Assembly (NCBI GenBank): GCA_965116195.1
Contig: OZ220491.1
Span: 1,860,001-1,924,000, forward strand
Length of the DNA: 64,000 nucleotides
Direction: 5' to 3'
DNA from: Aldehydirespirator sp965116195
GTDB lineage: Bacteria > Actinomycetota > Acidimicrobiia > Acidimicrobiales > Aldehydirespiratoraceae
The notes beneath the pieces are model-generated. The model did not search any database. It worked only from the letters and a program-made list of their open reading frames with translations, and was not told the DNA's origin. This document shows positions 1 to 7,940 of this stretch, one piece after another (the first letter of the stretch is position 1; every line of letters starts with the position of its first letter). Made by a program: the position numbers and the translations under genes.

Positions 1-28
1 GACAATGACAGAGAAAGGAACAGATGTG

Positions 29-685
29 ATGGACATTGAGTTCTGGATAGACCCGGTTTGACCCTGGTGCTGGGTGACGGCCCGTTGGGTCGTTGACGAA
101 GTGCAGCCCGCCCGGGGCTTGAACATAACCTGGCAACCGATCAGCCTGCTGTTCAAGAACAATCCGGACCCCGATTCTGACTATTACCGGGGATCGAACT
201 TCACGCGCAAGCTGTTGCGGGTGCTGGAGTCGGTGCGGGCAGGTGAGGGAGAACAGGCCGTGGGGCCGCTCTATTGGGAATATGGTCGGCGTATACACCA
301 CGACCAGAACCCGGACTTCACTGCCGCTGAAGCTCTGGCTGCGACCGGTTATGACACCGCCCACGCTGCCGCCTTTGACGACGAGTCCTGGGACACTGAG
401 ATCCGTTCCCGCATGGATGCCGGGTTGGCACTATGCGGCGACGATGTCGGCACACCGATCATCGCATTCAAGGACCGCCGAGGTGTGAAACAGGGGTACT
501 TCGGTCCCGTGATCACCCGCGTGCCTCCCCATGAGGACTCACTGGCCATGTGGGACGGCTTGGTTGCCATGATGAACGTGAACGGCTTCTGGGAACTCAA
601 ACGCACCCGCACCGAACGACCCGACTTCGGTGTTCGCCCCCAGAACCCGCTAGTCGCTGTCAAACACACCCCACACCGACCGTAA
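29..685 (+). CDS. DsbA-family thiol oxidoreductase, probable selenoprotein (in-frame TGA at the active site)
   Basis: Thioredoxin-fold oxidoreductase of the DsbA/2-hydroxychromene-2-carboxylate-isomerase-like group, which actinobacteria use with low-molecular-weight thiols. From ATG 29 the frame reads MDIEFWIDPV, then TGA at 59-61, then PWCWVTARW. Relatives carry Cys at the TGA position (pattern D-P-x-C-P-W-x-W), so reading TGA as selenocysteine gives a U-P-W-C redox pair and a 218-residue protein. The frame stays open to TAA 683-685 and includes a TPI turn (near residue 150) expected for the cis-Pro loop. AAAGGA at 14-19 is a well-placed ribosome site for ATG 29; an in-frame ATG at 5 is an alternative. 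Starting at GTG 74 instead would remove the active site. The last 20 or so codons lie in a 74-bp tandem repeat. The family is seen from sequence; the recoding is inferred. A Cys-to-stop mutation is the alternative. Confidence 0.75.
59..92 (+). promoter_or_regulatory. Possible bacterial SECIS hairpin at the in-frame TGA
   Basis: Directly at and after the TGA, UGACCC (59-64) can pair with GGGUCG (87-92, one U-G pair). Inside it UGGG (71-74) can pair with CCCG (81-84), leaving the apical loop UGACGG (75-80) with a G in its second position. Bacterial SECIS elements are hairpins just 3' of the UGA with a G early in the apical loop. The UGA-to-loop distance here (13 nt) is slightly short compared with common search models. 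Folding was done by eye. Confidence 0.45.
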
Positions 686-805
686 CAGCGTCAACTGACT
701 TCGGTGTTCGCCCCCAGAACCCGCTAGTCGCTGTCAAACACACCCCACACCGACCGTAACAGCGTCAACTGACTTCGGTGTTCGCCCCCAGAACCCGCTA
801 GTCGC
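623..805 (+). repeat. 74-bp tandem repeat, 2.5 copies
   Basis: Copies start at 623, 697 and 771. The first two are identical and the third stops after 35 bp. Copy 1 carries the 3' end and stop codon of the DsbA-like gene, so the end of the gene has been duplicated into the intergenic space. Confidence 0.95.
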
Positions 806-832
806 CCCAGAACTCGACTCCAGAACGCGGAG

Positions 833-1771
833 TTAGAACTCGAATCCGGCCATCCCGTAGTAGCCGCTGGCTGCGGTCTTGTCACCCCGGTGCCGGGGCC
901 ATGCCGGTACTGTCTGTGGGCCCCGGGGGTCATCACCCAGCACCGTCACCCGATGCAGGATCCGGGTGTCGTTCGTGTCATCCACTATCGAGTGCAGTGT
1001 GACCCGCTCATCCCAGAGGGCCACATCACCAGGTGACCAGCGCCAGCGACAACTGAACTTGACCTGCTCCTGCCAGCGGTACAGGAACCCGAGCAGTGCC
1101 TGACTCTCGGGCCTGGAGAGTTGCGGGATGCGCCGACCATGCTGCTTGTTGACGTACAAGCTGCGGCGACCACTGCCGGGATGCACTCTCACGACCGGAT
1201 GCTCAGCAACCAGTGAGCCCTGCTTGCCGTCGTCGTGAATGCAGGTGAGACCCGCCAGAAAAGACTGCATCGGTGCCGACAGCGAGTCATGAACCTCGTA
1301 ACAGTTGATCCACATGGTGTCACCTCCAGCAGGAGGGCACTGCACCATGTGCAAAAGAGCGGCTATGGGCGGATGCTGGCTGTAGGTGACATCGGTGTGC
1401 CATATATCAGCCTTGGGTGTGGCGGAGGTGTCAAGCACGCACACCTCCGGCGTGTGCTCGTCAACCTTGGCGATGTAGGGATGCACCTCCAACTCGCCGA
1501 AGAAGGCACCGATGTCGCGTAGCTGTCCCACGGTGGGATGCAACCCCACCAGAAACAGCACCAGGTGCTCATCCAGAGCCCGGCGCAAGGCGACTGCTGC
1601 CCGCTCGTCGAGCCTGGCTGGGTCAAGACCCCGCACGGCTGCGCCCAATGCTCCTGCGATCGGCACCACGTCCAACCCATGCTCCCCTTCAAGTTCAGAT
1701 CGGGACTCCACATAAGGCTCTGCACGGGGTTCAGCCTGCAGGGACGGAGAAGGTGACGAAGTAAGCGCCAT
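833..1771 (-). CDS. TauD/TfdA-family Fe(II)/2-oxoglutarate-dependent dioxygenase
   Basis: Predicted cytosolic non-haem iron dioxygenase of 312 residues, the usual length of the TauD/TfdA family. The iron site is recognisable: WHTDVTY (about residue 122) supplies the H-x-D pair, and the distal His probably lies in the WDERVTLHSIVDD segment (about residue 260), followed by an Arg in RILHRVTV that would bind 2-oxoglutarate. HPGSGRRSLYVN matches the region that contacts the co-substrate. The first 30 residues are polar and probably disordered. It is divergent from the homocysteine methyltransferase, with 42 bp between the starts. The substrate cannot be told from sequence; sulfonate, carnitine-like or aryl-ether substrates are all known for this family. 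Confidence 0.88.
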   Translation of the reverse strand: MALTSSPSPSLQAEPRAEPYVESRSELEGEHGLDVVPIAGALGAAVRGLDPARLDERAAVALRRALDEHLVLFLVGLHPTVGQLRDIGAFFGELEVHPYIAKVDEHTPEVCVLDTSATPKADIWHTDVTYSQHPPIAALLHMVQCPPAGGDTMWINCYEVHDSLSAPMQSFLAGLTCIHDDGKQGSLVAEHPVVRVHPGSGRRSLYVNKQHGRRIPQLSRPESQALLGFLYRWQEQVKFSCRWRWSPGDVALWDERVTLHSIVDDTNDTRILHRVTVLGDDPRGPQTVPAWPRHRGDKTAASGYYGMAGFEF

Positions 1772-1813
1772 GAGCAGCCAGCGTACCCTCGCGAGACCTA
1801 TAGCCTGTGCTCA

Positions 1814-2905
1814 ATGCCCGTCACCCTTGCTGATCTAGCTGCCAGCAAGGGCTACATCGTGGCGGACGGCTCAATGGGCACGCAGCTCTTCGCATTGGGG
1901 CTTTGTGCCGGCGACCCACCCGAGGCATGGAACCTGTCAAAAGCTGAACAGGTTCAGGCAGTCCACCGAGCATACGTAAGAGCAGGTGCGGAACTGCTGC
2001 TCACCAACAGTTTCGGAGCGAACCGCTTGCGCCTGGCATTACACAATCAGCAGGATCAGGTTGACGAACTCAACCGTGCCGCCGTTCGCAATGCACGTAT
2101 CGCTGTCGAAACCAGGGCCAACGGCAAAGGACGACCCGCCGATCGCCGGACCGCCCAAGCCGCCAACACTGGCAACACATCAGGCATCCAAAGCGCCGCC
2201 TTGGCTGGTATGGCCGACATAGCCGCAAGCCCAGCGGGCACAACGGTTCTGGTGGCTGGTGCAATGGGGCCGAGCGGCGAGTTGCTCCAGCCGATGGGCA
2301 ATATGTCCACCGCGGCCTGTGAGTCCGCATTCGCTGAACAGGCCGCAGCGTTGACCGCAGGAGGCGCTGATTTGTTGTGGATCGAGACCATGAGCCACCT
2401 TGACGAGGTTGAGGCTGCCGTGCGTGGGGCACGCGCGGCGTGTGACCTGCCGGTTGCTGTGACCATGAGCTTCGATACTGCCGGACGCACGATGATGGGA
2501 GTCACCGGCACCGAGTTGGCTGAACGACTGAGCACTCTGGGCTTGGCTGCGGTCGGAGCCAACTGCGGCAGCGAGATCGCTGACACCGAGGCAGCCGTCA
2601 AGACAATCGCTGCGGCGGCGACGAATACGCTTGTGATCACCAAACCCAACGCCGGGATACCGGAGTGGCGCGGTGACAGCCTTGTCTACTCCGGCACCCC
2701 AGAGGTTCTGGCAGCACACGCCTACCGAGCACGGGAGGCTGGCGCTACCATCATCGGCAGCTGCTGCGGAAGTACTCCGGCCCACACCGCCAAGATTGTT
2801 GCCGTGTTACGCGGCGACGATCCTCCGCCGGACATCAAGCCGACACCGCCAACCACTTCTGGCACCGCACCCCGCAAAACCCGCCGCCGAACAGGTCGCC
2901 GCTAG
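1814..2905 (+). CDS. Homocysteine S-methyltransferase, betaine/dimethylsulfoniopropionate-type (BHMT-like)
   Basis: Zinc-dependent methyltransferase that would move a methyl group to homocysteine to make methionine. GSMGTQLFALGL near the N-terminus, TNSFGANRLRL, MSFDTAGRTMMG, a Cys in GANCGSE (about residue 250) and the Cys pair in IGSCCGSTPAH (about residue 315) are the expected homocysteine and zinc motifs. The SFDTAGRTMMG segment resembles the bacterial betaine-homocysteine type more than MetH; there is no cobalamin domain. At 363 residues it is somewhat longer than the 300-residue family core. The extra length is an Ala/Thr-rich insert around residues 100-135 and a basic Pro/Thr tail. The methyl donor is not determinable from sequence. 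Confidence 0.85.
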   Translation: MPVTLADLAASKGYIVADGSMGTQLFALGLCAGDPPEAWNLSKAEQVQAVHRAYVRAGAELLLTNSFGANRLRLALHNQQDQVDELNRAAVRNARIAVETRANGKGRPADRRTAQAANTGNTSGIQSAALAGMADIAASPAGTTVLVAGAMGPSGELLQPMGNMSTAACESAFAEQAAALTAGGADLLWIETMSHLDEVEAAVRGARAACDLPVAVTMSFDTAGRTMMGVTGTELAERLSTLGLAAVGANCGSEIADTEAAVKTIAAAATNTLVITKPNAGIPEWRGDSLVYSGTPEVLAAHAYRAREAGATIIGSCCGSTPAHTAKIVAVLRGDDPPPDIKPTPPTTSGTAPRKTRRRTGRR

Positions 2906-3086
2906 AGGTGTTCGGTCCGTGGGCGCAGCCCAAGTCGGCTGAGACCTCGAGATTTCCACAAGATCGTTCCGACCCGCAGCCCGTGACAGCCACGACCACT
3001 ACACAAGTGGCGGTGCCTGAGCAGGGCTGTCTTGGCCATGACGGACTGAGCCGTGATCATGGTCGGCTGATCTGAACAGCAGAGGT

Positions 3087-4994
3087 TCAATGACGGAACT
3101 GGCGCTCGGCGGTGAACAACATGGCCAGGTTCCGCTCATTTGCGGCGGCTATCACCTGCCTGTCATTCTTTGAGCCACCAGGCTGCACGACCACGGCAAC
3201 TCCTGCGTCAGCAGCGGTATGGAGGCTGTCCGCAAAAGGCATGAAGGCATCGCTGGCACAAGCGCCCCCGACAACCCTGCCGGCTGCCTTGGCAACCGCG
3301 AGTTGACAAGCCTCGACCCGGTTCTGCTGGCCCGCACCTATGCCCCACGCCGTGCCACCACGGGCCAACACAACAGCGTTGGAGTTGGTGCGGGCACAAA
3401 CCCGCCATGCCAACACCGCGTCTGACTTCTCCTCGGCGGTGGGAACACGGTCTGTCACCACCTGCCAACTGTCGGGATCAGATCCGAAGTGCTGCGGTGT
3501 CTGGACAAGGTAGTCACCACCGGCACCTCCCAGAGTGCGCAACCCCCACGGCTGACCACCCGCTGCGAACCAGCTGCCCCGGGGGTTCGTAGCAGCCCCC
3601 AAAGTGGGCGTGAGATGCGGGTGTGGTGTCGAAAACCAGTTGTCCGTGGGGTTCGCCGGAGCCTCCACAACCGGTGTCCGATCCGGGTGGGGCATCGAAG
3701 CCCAGCGGTCCGGGGGTATGGTCGGAGCCTCCAACAGGCGGGTATTGGCCCGGCGGGCGGCAAGTCGTTCGATCACACCAGGCTCGTAGCCGGGTGAGAT
3801 CACCACATCAACCTGAGCCGCCGCGACCATGGCATCGGCGGTGCTTGCATCAATGACGGTGTTGACCGCCACCACACCGCCGAAAGCGCTGCGAGGGTCA
3901 CACTCGTAAGCCTGCGAGTATGCGGTCTTGAGGTCATCGGCGACTGAAACGCCGCATGGGTTGGCGTGCTTGACTATGACCGCAGCAGGTCGGTCACCGA
4001 GTTGGTGGGCCAGGTGCCAGGCTGCCTCAGCATCCATCAGGTTCAGATAGCTCAGCACCGGCCCGGCACGGCGGATCACGCGGTCAAAGAACCCGGCATG
4101 TCCACGTCGGCGGTAGCGCGCGCCCAGCTGATGAGGGTTCTCGCCATAACGAAGCAACTCGGCCAACTCCAACTCCAGGTGAAGTACCGCCGGTAACTCA
4201 GAACCAGCCACACCAGACACGGCTGACCCAGCAATACCTGATGCCGTTGGCTCAGCAATGCCAAGCCCAGAGACACTGGACGCGACAGACTCAGAAACAC
4301 CACAGACCGCTGACTCGGAAGCACCAGACCCAGCTACACCAGACGCGGCCGACTCGGCAATATCAGAGCCTGATGACCCGGTAGGCCCGGTCAACCCTTT
4401 GGACCCGGCAGCATCAGGCAAGCTCGGATGCTGTTCTGATTGGTTGAACCAACAGGCAATGGCTGACTCATAGGCCGCGCTGTAGGCGAATGCCTTACCG
4501 GCGAGGCGTTGACGGCTGGCATCTGACAGATGGCCCCGTGCCCTCAGTTCAGCAAGTGTCGGCTCGTAATCAACCGGATCCACAAGTACTCCCACATGGG
4601 CGTGGTTCTTGGCTGCGGCTCGCAGCATGGCTGGTCCACCGATATCAATCGTCTCAATGGCCGGCGAGATCATGAACGGGTACAGGTTGACCACCACAAG
4701 GTCAATGGTGTCAATACCGCTGGCCTCCAGGTCAACACGATGCTGAGGATCGTCACGGTCAGCCAGGATCCCGCCGTGTATACGTGGATGCAGGGTAACG
4801 ACCCGGTGTCCGAGGATCGCCTTTGATCCGACATGATCGGCCACGTCAACCACTGCCAGACCTTCAGCAGCAATGGCTTCGGCCGTGCCGACACTCGCGA
4901 GAAGTTGCCAGCCCAACTCAATCAGGCCTGCAGCCAACTTGACCACACCGGTCTTGTCGTGTGCAGATATCAACGCCCGGGGCTGGTCACCCAT
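3087..4994 (-). CDS. purH: Bifunctional AICAR transformylase/IMP cyclohydrolase with two repeat insertions
   Basis: Performs the last two steps of IMP synthesis in the cytosol. The N-terminal cyclohydrolase half begins RALISAHDKTGVVKLA and contains HPRIHGGILADRD. The transformylase half contains VIVKHANPCGVS (catalytic Lys-His) and ends PGGSKNDRQVIAAAN. The protein is about 635 residues against roughly 520-530 in the family. The excess is a Gly/Ala/Ser/Val-rich segment at about residues 191-266 and a second insert at about 414-490 made of three 22-residue units ending in PHPD/PHPH-like motifs. ATG 4994 is preferred: it overlaps the sucD stop by 8 bp, giving coupling. A TTG at 5012 is possible. 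It is the third gene of sucC-sucD-purH. Confidence 0.92.
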   Translation of the reverse strand: MGDQPRALISAHDKTGVVKLAAGLIELGWQLLASVGTAEAIAAEGLAVVDVADHVGSKAILGHRVVTLHPRIHGGILADRDDPQHRVDLEASGIDTIDLVVVNLYPFMISPAIETIDIGGPAMLRAAAKNHAHVGVLVDPVDYEPTLAELRARGHLSDASRQRLAGKAFAYSAAYESAIACWFNQSEQHPSLPDAAGSKGLTGPTGSSGSDIAESAASGVAGSGASESAVCGVSESVASSVSGLGIAEPTASGIAGSAVSGVAGSELPAVLHLELELAELLRYGENPHQLGARYRRRGHAGFFDRVIRRAGPVLSYLNLMDAEAAWHLAHQLGDRPAAVIVKHANPCGVSVADDLKTAYSQAYECDPRSAFGGVVAVNTVIDASTADAMVAAAQVDVVISPGYEPGVIERLAARRANTRLLEAPTIPPDRWASMPHPDRTPVVEAPANPTDNWFSTPHPHLTPTLGAATNPRGSWFAAGGQPWGLRTLGGAGGDYLVQTPQHFGSDPDSWQVVTDRVPTAEEKSDAVLAWRVCARTNSNAVVLARGGTAWGIGAGQQNRVEACQLAVAKAAGRVVGGACASDAFMPFADSLHTAADAGVAVVVQPGGSKNDRQVIAAANERNLAMLFTAERQFRH

Positions 4995-5883
4995 CGCCGG
5001 GCAGGTTGGCAACTATCTCAACCATCAACTCGCCAGCTTCTGTCGGATTGATCCCCACGAGAGCACCGGCCTCGGCCAGCGCTTCCATCTTTGCCGCAGC
5101 TGTGCCCTTGCCTCCGGACACGATTGCGCCCGCATGGCCCATCTTTTTGCCGGGCGGGGCTGTGACCCCGGCGATATAGGCAGCTACCGGCTTGGTCATG
5201 TGCGATGAGATGTATTCGGCAGCCTCTTCCTCGGCCGACCCGCCGATCTCGCCGATCATCATCACGGCCTTGGTTTCGGGGTCTGCCTCAAAGGCAGCCA
5301 GGCAGTCAATAAAGCTGGTACCCGGCACCGGGTCACCACCGATACCAACACACGTCGTGACGCCTATCTGTTGCATCTTGAGTTCGTACAAGGCCTGGTA
5401 GGTGAGGGTGCCCGAGCGGCTCACTATCCCCACCGGCCCTCCGGGCTTGGCGATATGCCCGGCGGTGATGCCGATGTTGCATCGGCCCGGACTGATGACA
5501 CCCGGGCAGTTCGGACCCAGCAGGCGCACATCGGGATGATCGCGACGCAGTTTGTTGAACAGAAATACTTCGTCATGGGCCGGCACACCCTCGGTGATCA
5601 CCACCACAAGCTCAACTCCGGCGACTGCGGCCTCCAGCACAGCATCACGCACACCCGGCGCTGGTATGAACACACAACTCGCCGTGGCACCGGTAGCTGC
5701 CACTGCCTCGGCCACGGTGGCGAAAATCGGAACTCCTTCAACATCAGTACCGGCTTTGCGCGGGTTGGTGCCCGCCACCACCTTGGTGCCGTAGTCACGA
5801 TTCAGCAGTCCGTAGTAACGACCCTGCGAACCAGTCAGACCCTGATACACGACACAAGTGTTCTCGTCCACGAAAATGCTCAC
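4987..5883 (-). CDS. sucD: Succinyl-CoA synthetase alpha subunit
   Basis: TCA-cycle enzyme subunit that binds CoA and carries the phosphohistidine. It is full length at 298 residues. The Rossmann-type CoA-binding part has VVYQGLTGSQGRYYGLLN and VVAGTNPRKAG; the phosphohistidine lies in GKKMGHAGAIVSGGKG (about residue 250), and GPNCPGVISP is also conserved. Start is GTG 5883 with GGAGG at 5890-5894 (minus strand), a strong ribosome site. It lies downstream of sucC, separated by 169 bp that contain a copy of its own ribosome site and first codons. It overlaps purH by 8 bp. Confidence 0.95.
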   Translation of the reverse strand: MSIFVDENTCVVYQGLTGSQGRYYGLLNRDYGTKVVAGTNPRKAGTDVEGVPIFATVAEAVAATGATASCVFIPAPGVRDAVLEAAVAGVELVVVITEGVPAHDEVFLFNKLRRDHPDVRLLGPNCPGVISPGRCNIGITAGHIAKPGGPVGIVSRSGTLTYQALYELKMQQIGVTTCVGIGGDPVPGTSFIDCLAAFEADPETKAVMMIGEIGGSAEEEAAEYISSHMTKPVAAYIAGVTAPPGKKMGHAGAIVSGGKGTAAAKMEALAEAGALVGINPTEAGELMVEIVANLPGDG

Positions 5884-5960
5884 CGACTACCTCCAATTGT
5901 GAGCGCGGGCATAACGGCAGGGTGTGTTCTTGTCCACGAAAATGCTCACCGACTACCTCC
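5858..5960 (-). repeat. Duplicated translation start of sucD (66-bp spacing)
   Basis: A 37-bp segment holding the GGAGG site, the GTG start and the first eight codons of sucD (5858-5894) recurs at 5924-5960 with one mismatch. The upstream copy can start a 21-codon peptide that ends at a TAG formed by the real sucD ribosome site. Confidence 0.93.
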
Positions 5961-6002
5961 TACCTCGGCTTACCGACTGTCTCCCGCCACACAAACTCCC
6001 AC

Positions 6003-6052
6003 CACGCGATTCCTCTCCCATTCACGCGATTCCTCTCCGATTCACGCAATTC
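6003..6052 (+). repeat. Short tandem repeat in the sucC-sucD gap
   Basis: About three degenerate 18-bp units with the core CGATTCCTCTC lie just after the sucC stop. No gene or terminator is evident. Confidence 0.6.
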
Positions 6053-7231
6053 CTACCGTGCAGGCTGAGGGTGACCCACAAGCGCAACAGCCCGGCGGGC
6101 GGCATCAAGCATTGTGGACTCCATCAGCAGGTTGTCGCTCAAGTGAGGTTGCAGCAAGGCACGACCTTCCTCAGCGTTCGTACCATCAAGGCGGATCACG
6201 ATGGGAGAATCAATGTCCACCCGCCCCAGCGCCTCAACAATCCCCTTGGCGACCTCTTCGCCCCTGGTGATACCGCCGAAGATGTTGATGAGAATGGCAC
6301 GCACGTCCGGATCGTTGTTGATCACCTCAAGAGCACCGGCCATGACCTCGGCATTGGCCCCTCCGCCGACATCGAGAAAGTTGGCCGGCCTTCCGCCCAC
6401 CTGGTTGACCACGTCAACCGTGCTCATGGCCAGACCGGCACCGTTGGCGATGACGCCGACAGAGCCGTCAAGTCCCACGTATTGCAGTCCTCTGGCTCGG
6501 GCTGCCTGCTCACGCTGATCACGGGTCTGGGTCGCGTCGTACTCTGCGTAATCGGGGTGACGGAAGGTGCTGTTGGCATCAAGTGTGACCTTGGCATCAA
6601 GCAGCACCACATCACCTGATGAGGTGAGAACCAGCGGATTGACCTCGACAAGATCGGCATCAATGTCCACGTACACGCGGTACAGGCGCAACAGAACATC
6701 AGCCACCGCAGCCGCCGCGGTTTCCCGAACGCCAGATGCTGTGACCCAGCGATCGCACTCCGGTTGCGACAACCCGTCCACCGGGTCTATGTGGATTCGT
6801 GCGATGGCACCGGGATCGCGGGCCGCCACTGTCTCTATCTCCACACCACCTTCGATTGAGAGCATCCCGAGGTGCTTTTTTGCGGTTCGGTCCAGCGTGA
6901 AGCTGGCGTAGTACTCCTCGGCAATGTCAGATGCCTTCTCGATCCACAGCCTGCGCACGATGTGACCCGAGATGTCAAGGCCCAGAATGGCATCAGCGTG
7001 GCCGCGAACAGCGTCTAGGTCACCGGCCAACTTCACGCCGCCAGCCTTGCCCCTGCCTCCGGTGTGTACCTGGGCTTTCACCACCACCGGCAATCCCAGA
7101 CGTTCGGCCGCAGCCACAGCCTCCTCGGTGGTGAAAGCGGCCTCGCCTTCGGGTACCGGCATCCCGAACCGTGCGAACAACTCCTTGCCCTGATGCTCAA
7201 ACAAATCCACGGTTGGCGATACTAGAGCCAT
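6053..7231 (-). CDS. sucC: Succinyl-CoA synthetase beta subunit (ADP-forming type)
   Basis: ATP-grasp subunit that binds nucleotide and, with SucD, makes succinyl-CoA or ATP. The protein begins MALVSPTVDLFEHQGKELF as the family does and has 392 residues, a normal length. VVKAQVHTGGRGKAGG (ATP-grasp), EVNPLV (metal binding), GAGLAMSTVD and NIFGGITR are all present. The frame is open upstream for 81 more codons, but that stretch is low complexity and antisense to the neighbouring gene, so ATG 7231 is the real start. No ribosome site precedes it, so the transcript may be leaderless. Its start lies one base from the start of the divergent membrane-protein gene. Confidence 0.94.
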   Translation of the reverse strand: MALVSPTVDLFEHQGKELFARFGMPVPEGEAAFTTEEAVAAAERLGLPVVVKAQVHTGGRGKAGGVKLAGDLDAVRGHADAILGLDISGHIVRRLWIEKASDIAEEYYASFTLDRTAKKHLGMLSIEGGVEIETVAARDPGAIARIHIDPVDGLSQPECDRWVTASGVRETAAAAVADVLLRLYRVYVDIDADLVEVNPLVLTSSGDVVLLDAKVTLDANSTFRHPDYAEYDATQTRDQREQAARARGLQYVGLDGSVGVIANGAGLAMSTVDVVNQVGGRPANFLDVGGGANAEVMAGALEVINNDPDVRAILINIFGGITRGEEVAKGIVEALGRVDIDSPIVIRLDGTNAEEGRALLQPHLSDNLLMESTMLDAARRAVALVGHPQPAR

Positions 7232-7232
7232 A

Positions 7233-7763
7233 ATGCCTGTGACCCGTGGAACTCGCTTTGACCTCCGCTCCGCTCTTGTGGTCGGACTGGCTGGAGTGGT
7301 CGTGGCCGTCGCCTTGGTGGTGGGAGTGCTGTGGCTGACCCGGCCGGGCAGAGACGTGGAATTTCGTCTCGGTGATCCCGACTTCCGTGACATGCGGGCT
7401 GATCGCATCAGCAACGAGATCGCTGACAGGGGCCCGGTCCTTTTCGGCGATGTCGCGGGAGGTGATCTGGACATCTACCTACAGCACGTCACCGATGACC
7501 CGAACTCCGGTTGGCTTGCCTTTGAGGCCCGCAGGGTTGGCCAGAGCCGAGACTGCTTTTTCGAGTGGAAGTCCGAGGCAGACTTGTTCACCAACAGTTG
7601 TGACCCCGAGGACACCGTTGATGCCTGCGGTACCGGCTTACGTCACTTCCAGGTAGCCGTGGTTGACGGCGACATCCGAGTGGACCTCAACAAGTTGAGA
7701 TCAAACAACCACGACCGGAGCGGGCCATGCAGCAGCGAGCCCGTAACCGGAGGCGAACCGTGA
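7233..7763 (+). CDS. Small single-pass membrane protein of unknown function
   Basis: A 176-residue protein not recognised as a named family. After a short basic N-terminus (TRGTRFDLRS), one strongly hydrophobic helix spans about residues 13-35 (LVVGLAGVVVAVALVVGVLW). The remaining 140 residues are polar and would lie outside the cell. They contain three Cys in NSCDPEDTVDACGTG and near SRDCFFEWKS, so a disulfide is likely. The ATG at 7233 has no ribosome site and is almost back to back with sucC. Its role cannot be inferred from neighbours beyond a shared control region with the succinyl-CoA synthetase operon. Confidence 0.72.
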   Translation: MPVTRGTRFDLRSALVVGLAGVVVAVALVVGVLWLTRPGRDVEFRLGDPDFRDMRADRISNEIADRGPVLFGDVAGGDLDIYLQHVTDDPNSGWLAFEARRVGQSRDCFFEWKSEADLFTNSCDPEDTVDACGTGLRHFQVAVVDGDIRVDLNKLRSNNHDRSGPCSSEPVTGGEP

Positions 7764-7940
7764 CAGAAGTCAGCCCGGAACTGAAAGTGAACCATGCAGA
7801 AGTCAGCCCCGGAACCAACTCAACTGAAACCATGACCGCTGACGAGCCGTGACACATGACCGCTGACGAGCCGTGATAGAAGTGAGACCAGAACTGACAG
7901 GATGCCGTGACCGATGGCACCCATGACCGGGAGGTGAACC
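7764..7940 (+). repeat. Degenerate direct repeats upstream of alaX
   Basis: The 177-bp gap contains two adjacent copies of ATGACCGCTGACGAGCCGTG (7832-7851 and 7857-7876). It also has several GAACCGTG/CAGAAGTCAG fragments that resemble the alaX start region (GAACCGTGTCTGAAGTG). It looks like repeated copying of the gene start. No gene is supported here. Confidence 0.75.

Noticed and set aside
6053..7474. Longer SucC reading to 7474
   Set aside because: The extra 81 residues are low complexity and antisense to the neighbouring gene; family proteins begin at MALVSPTVDLFEHQG.
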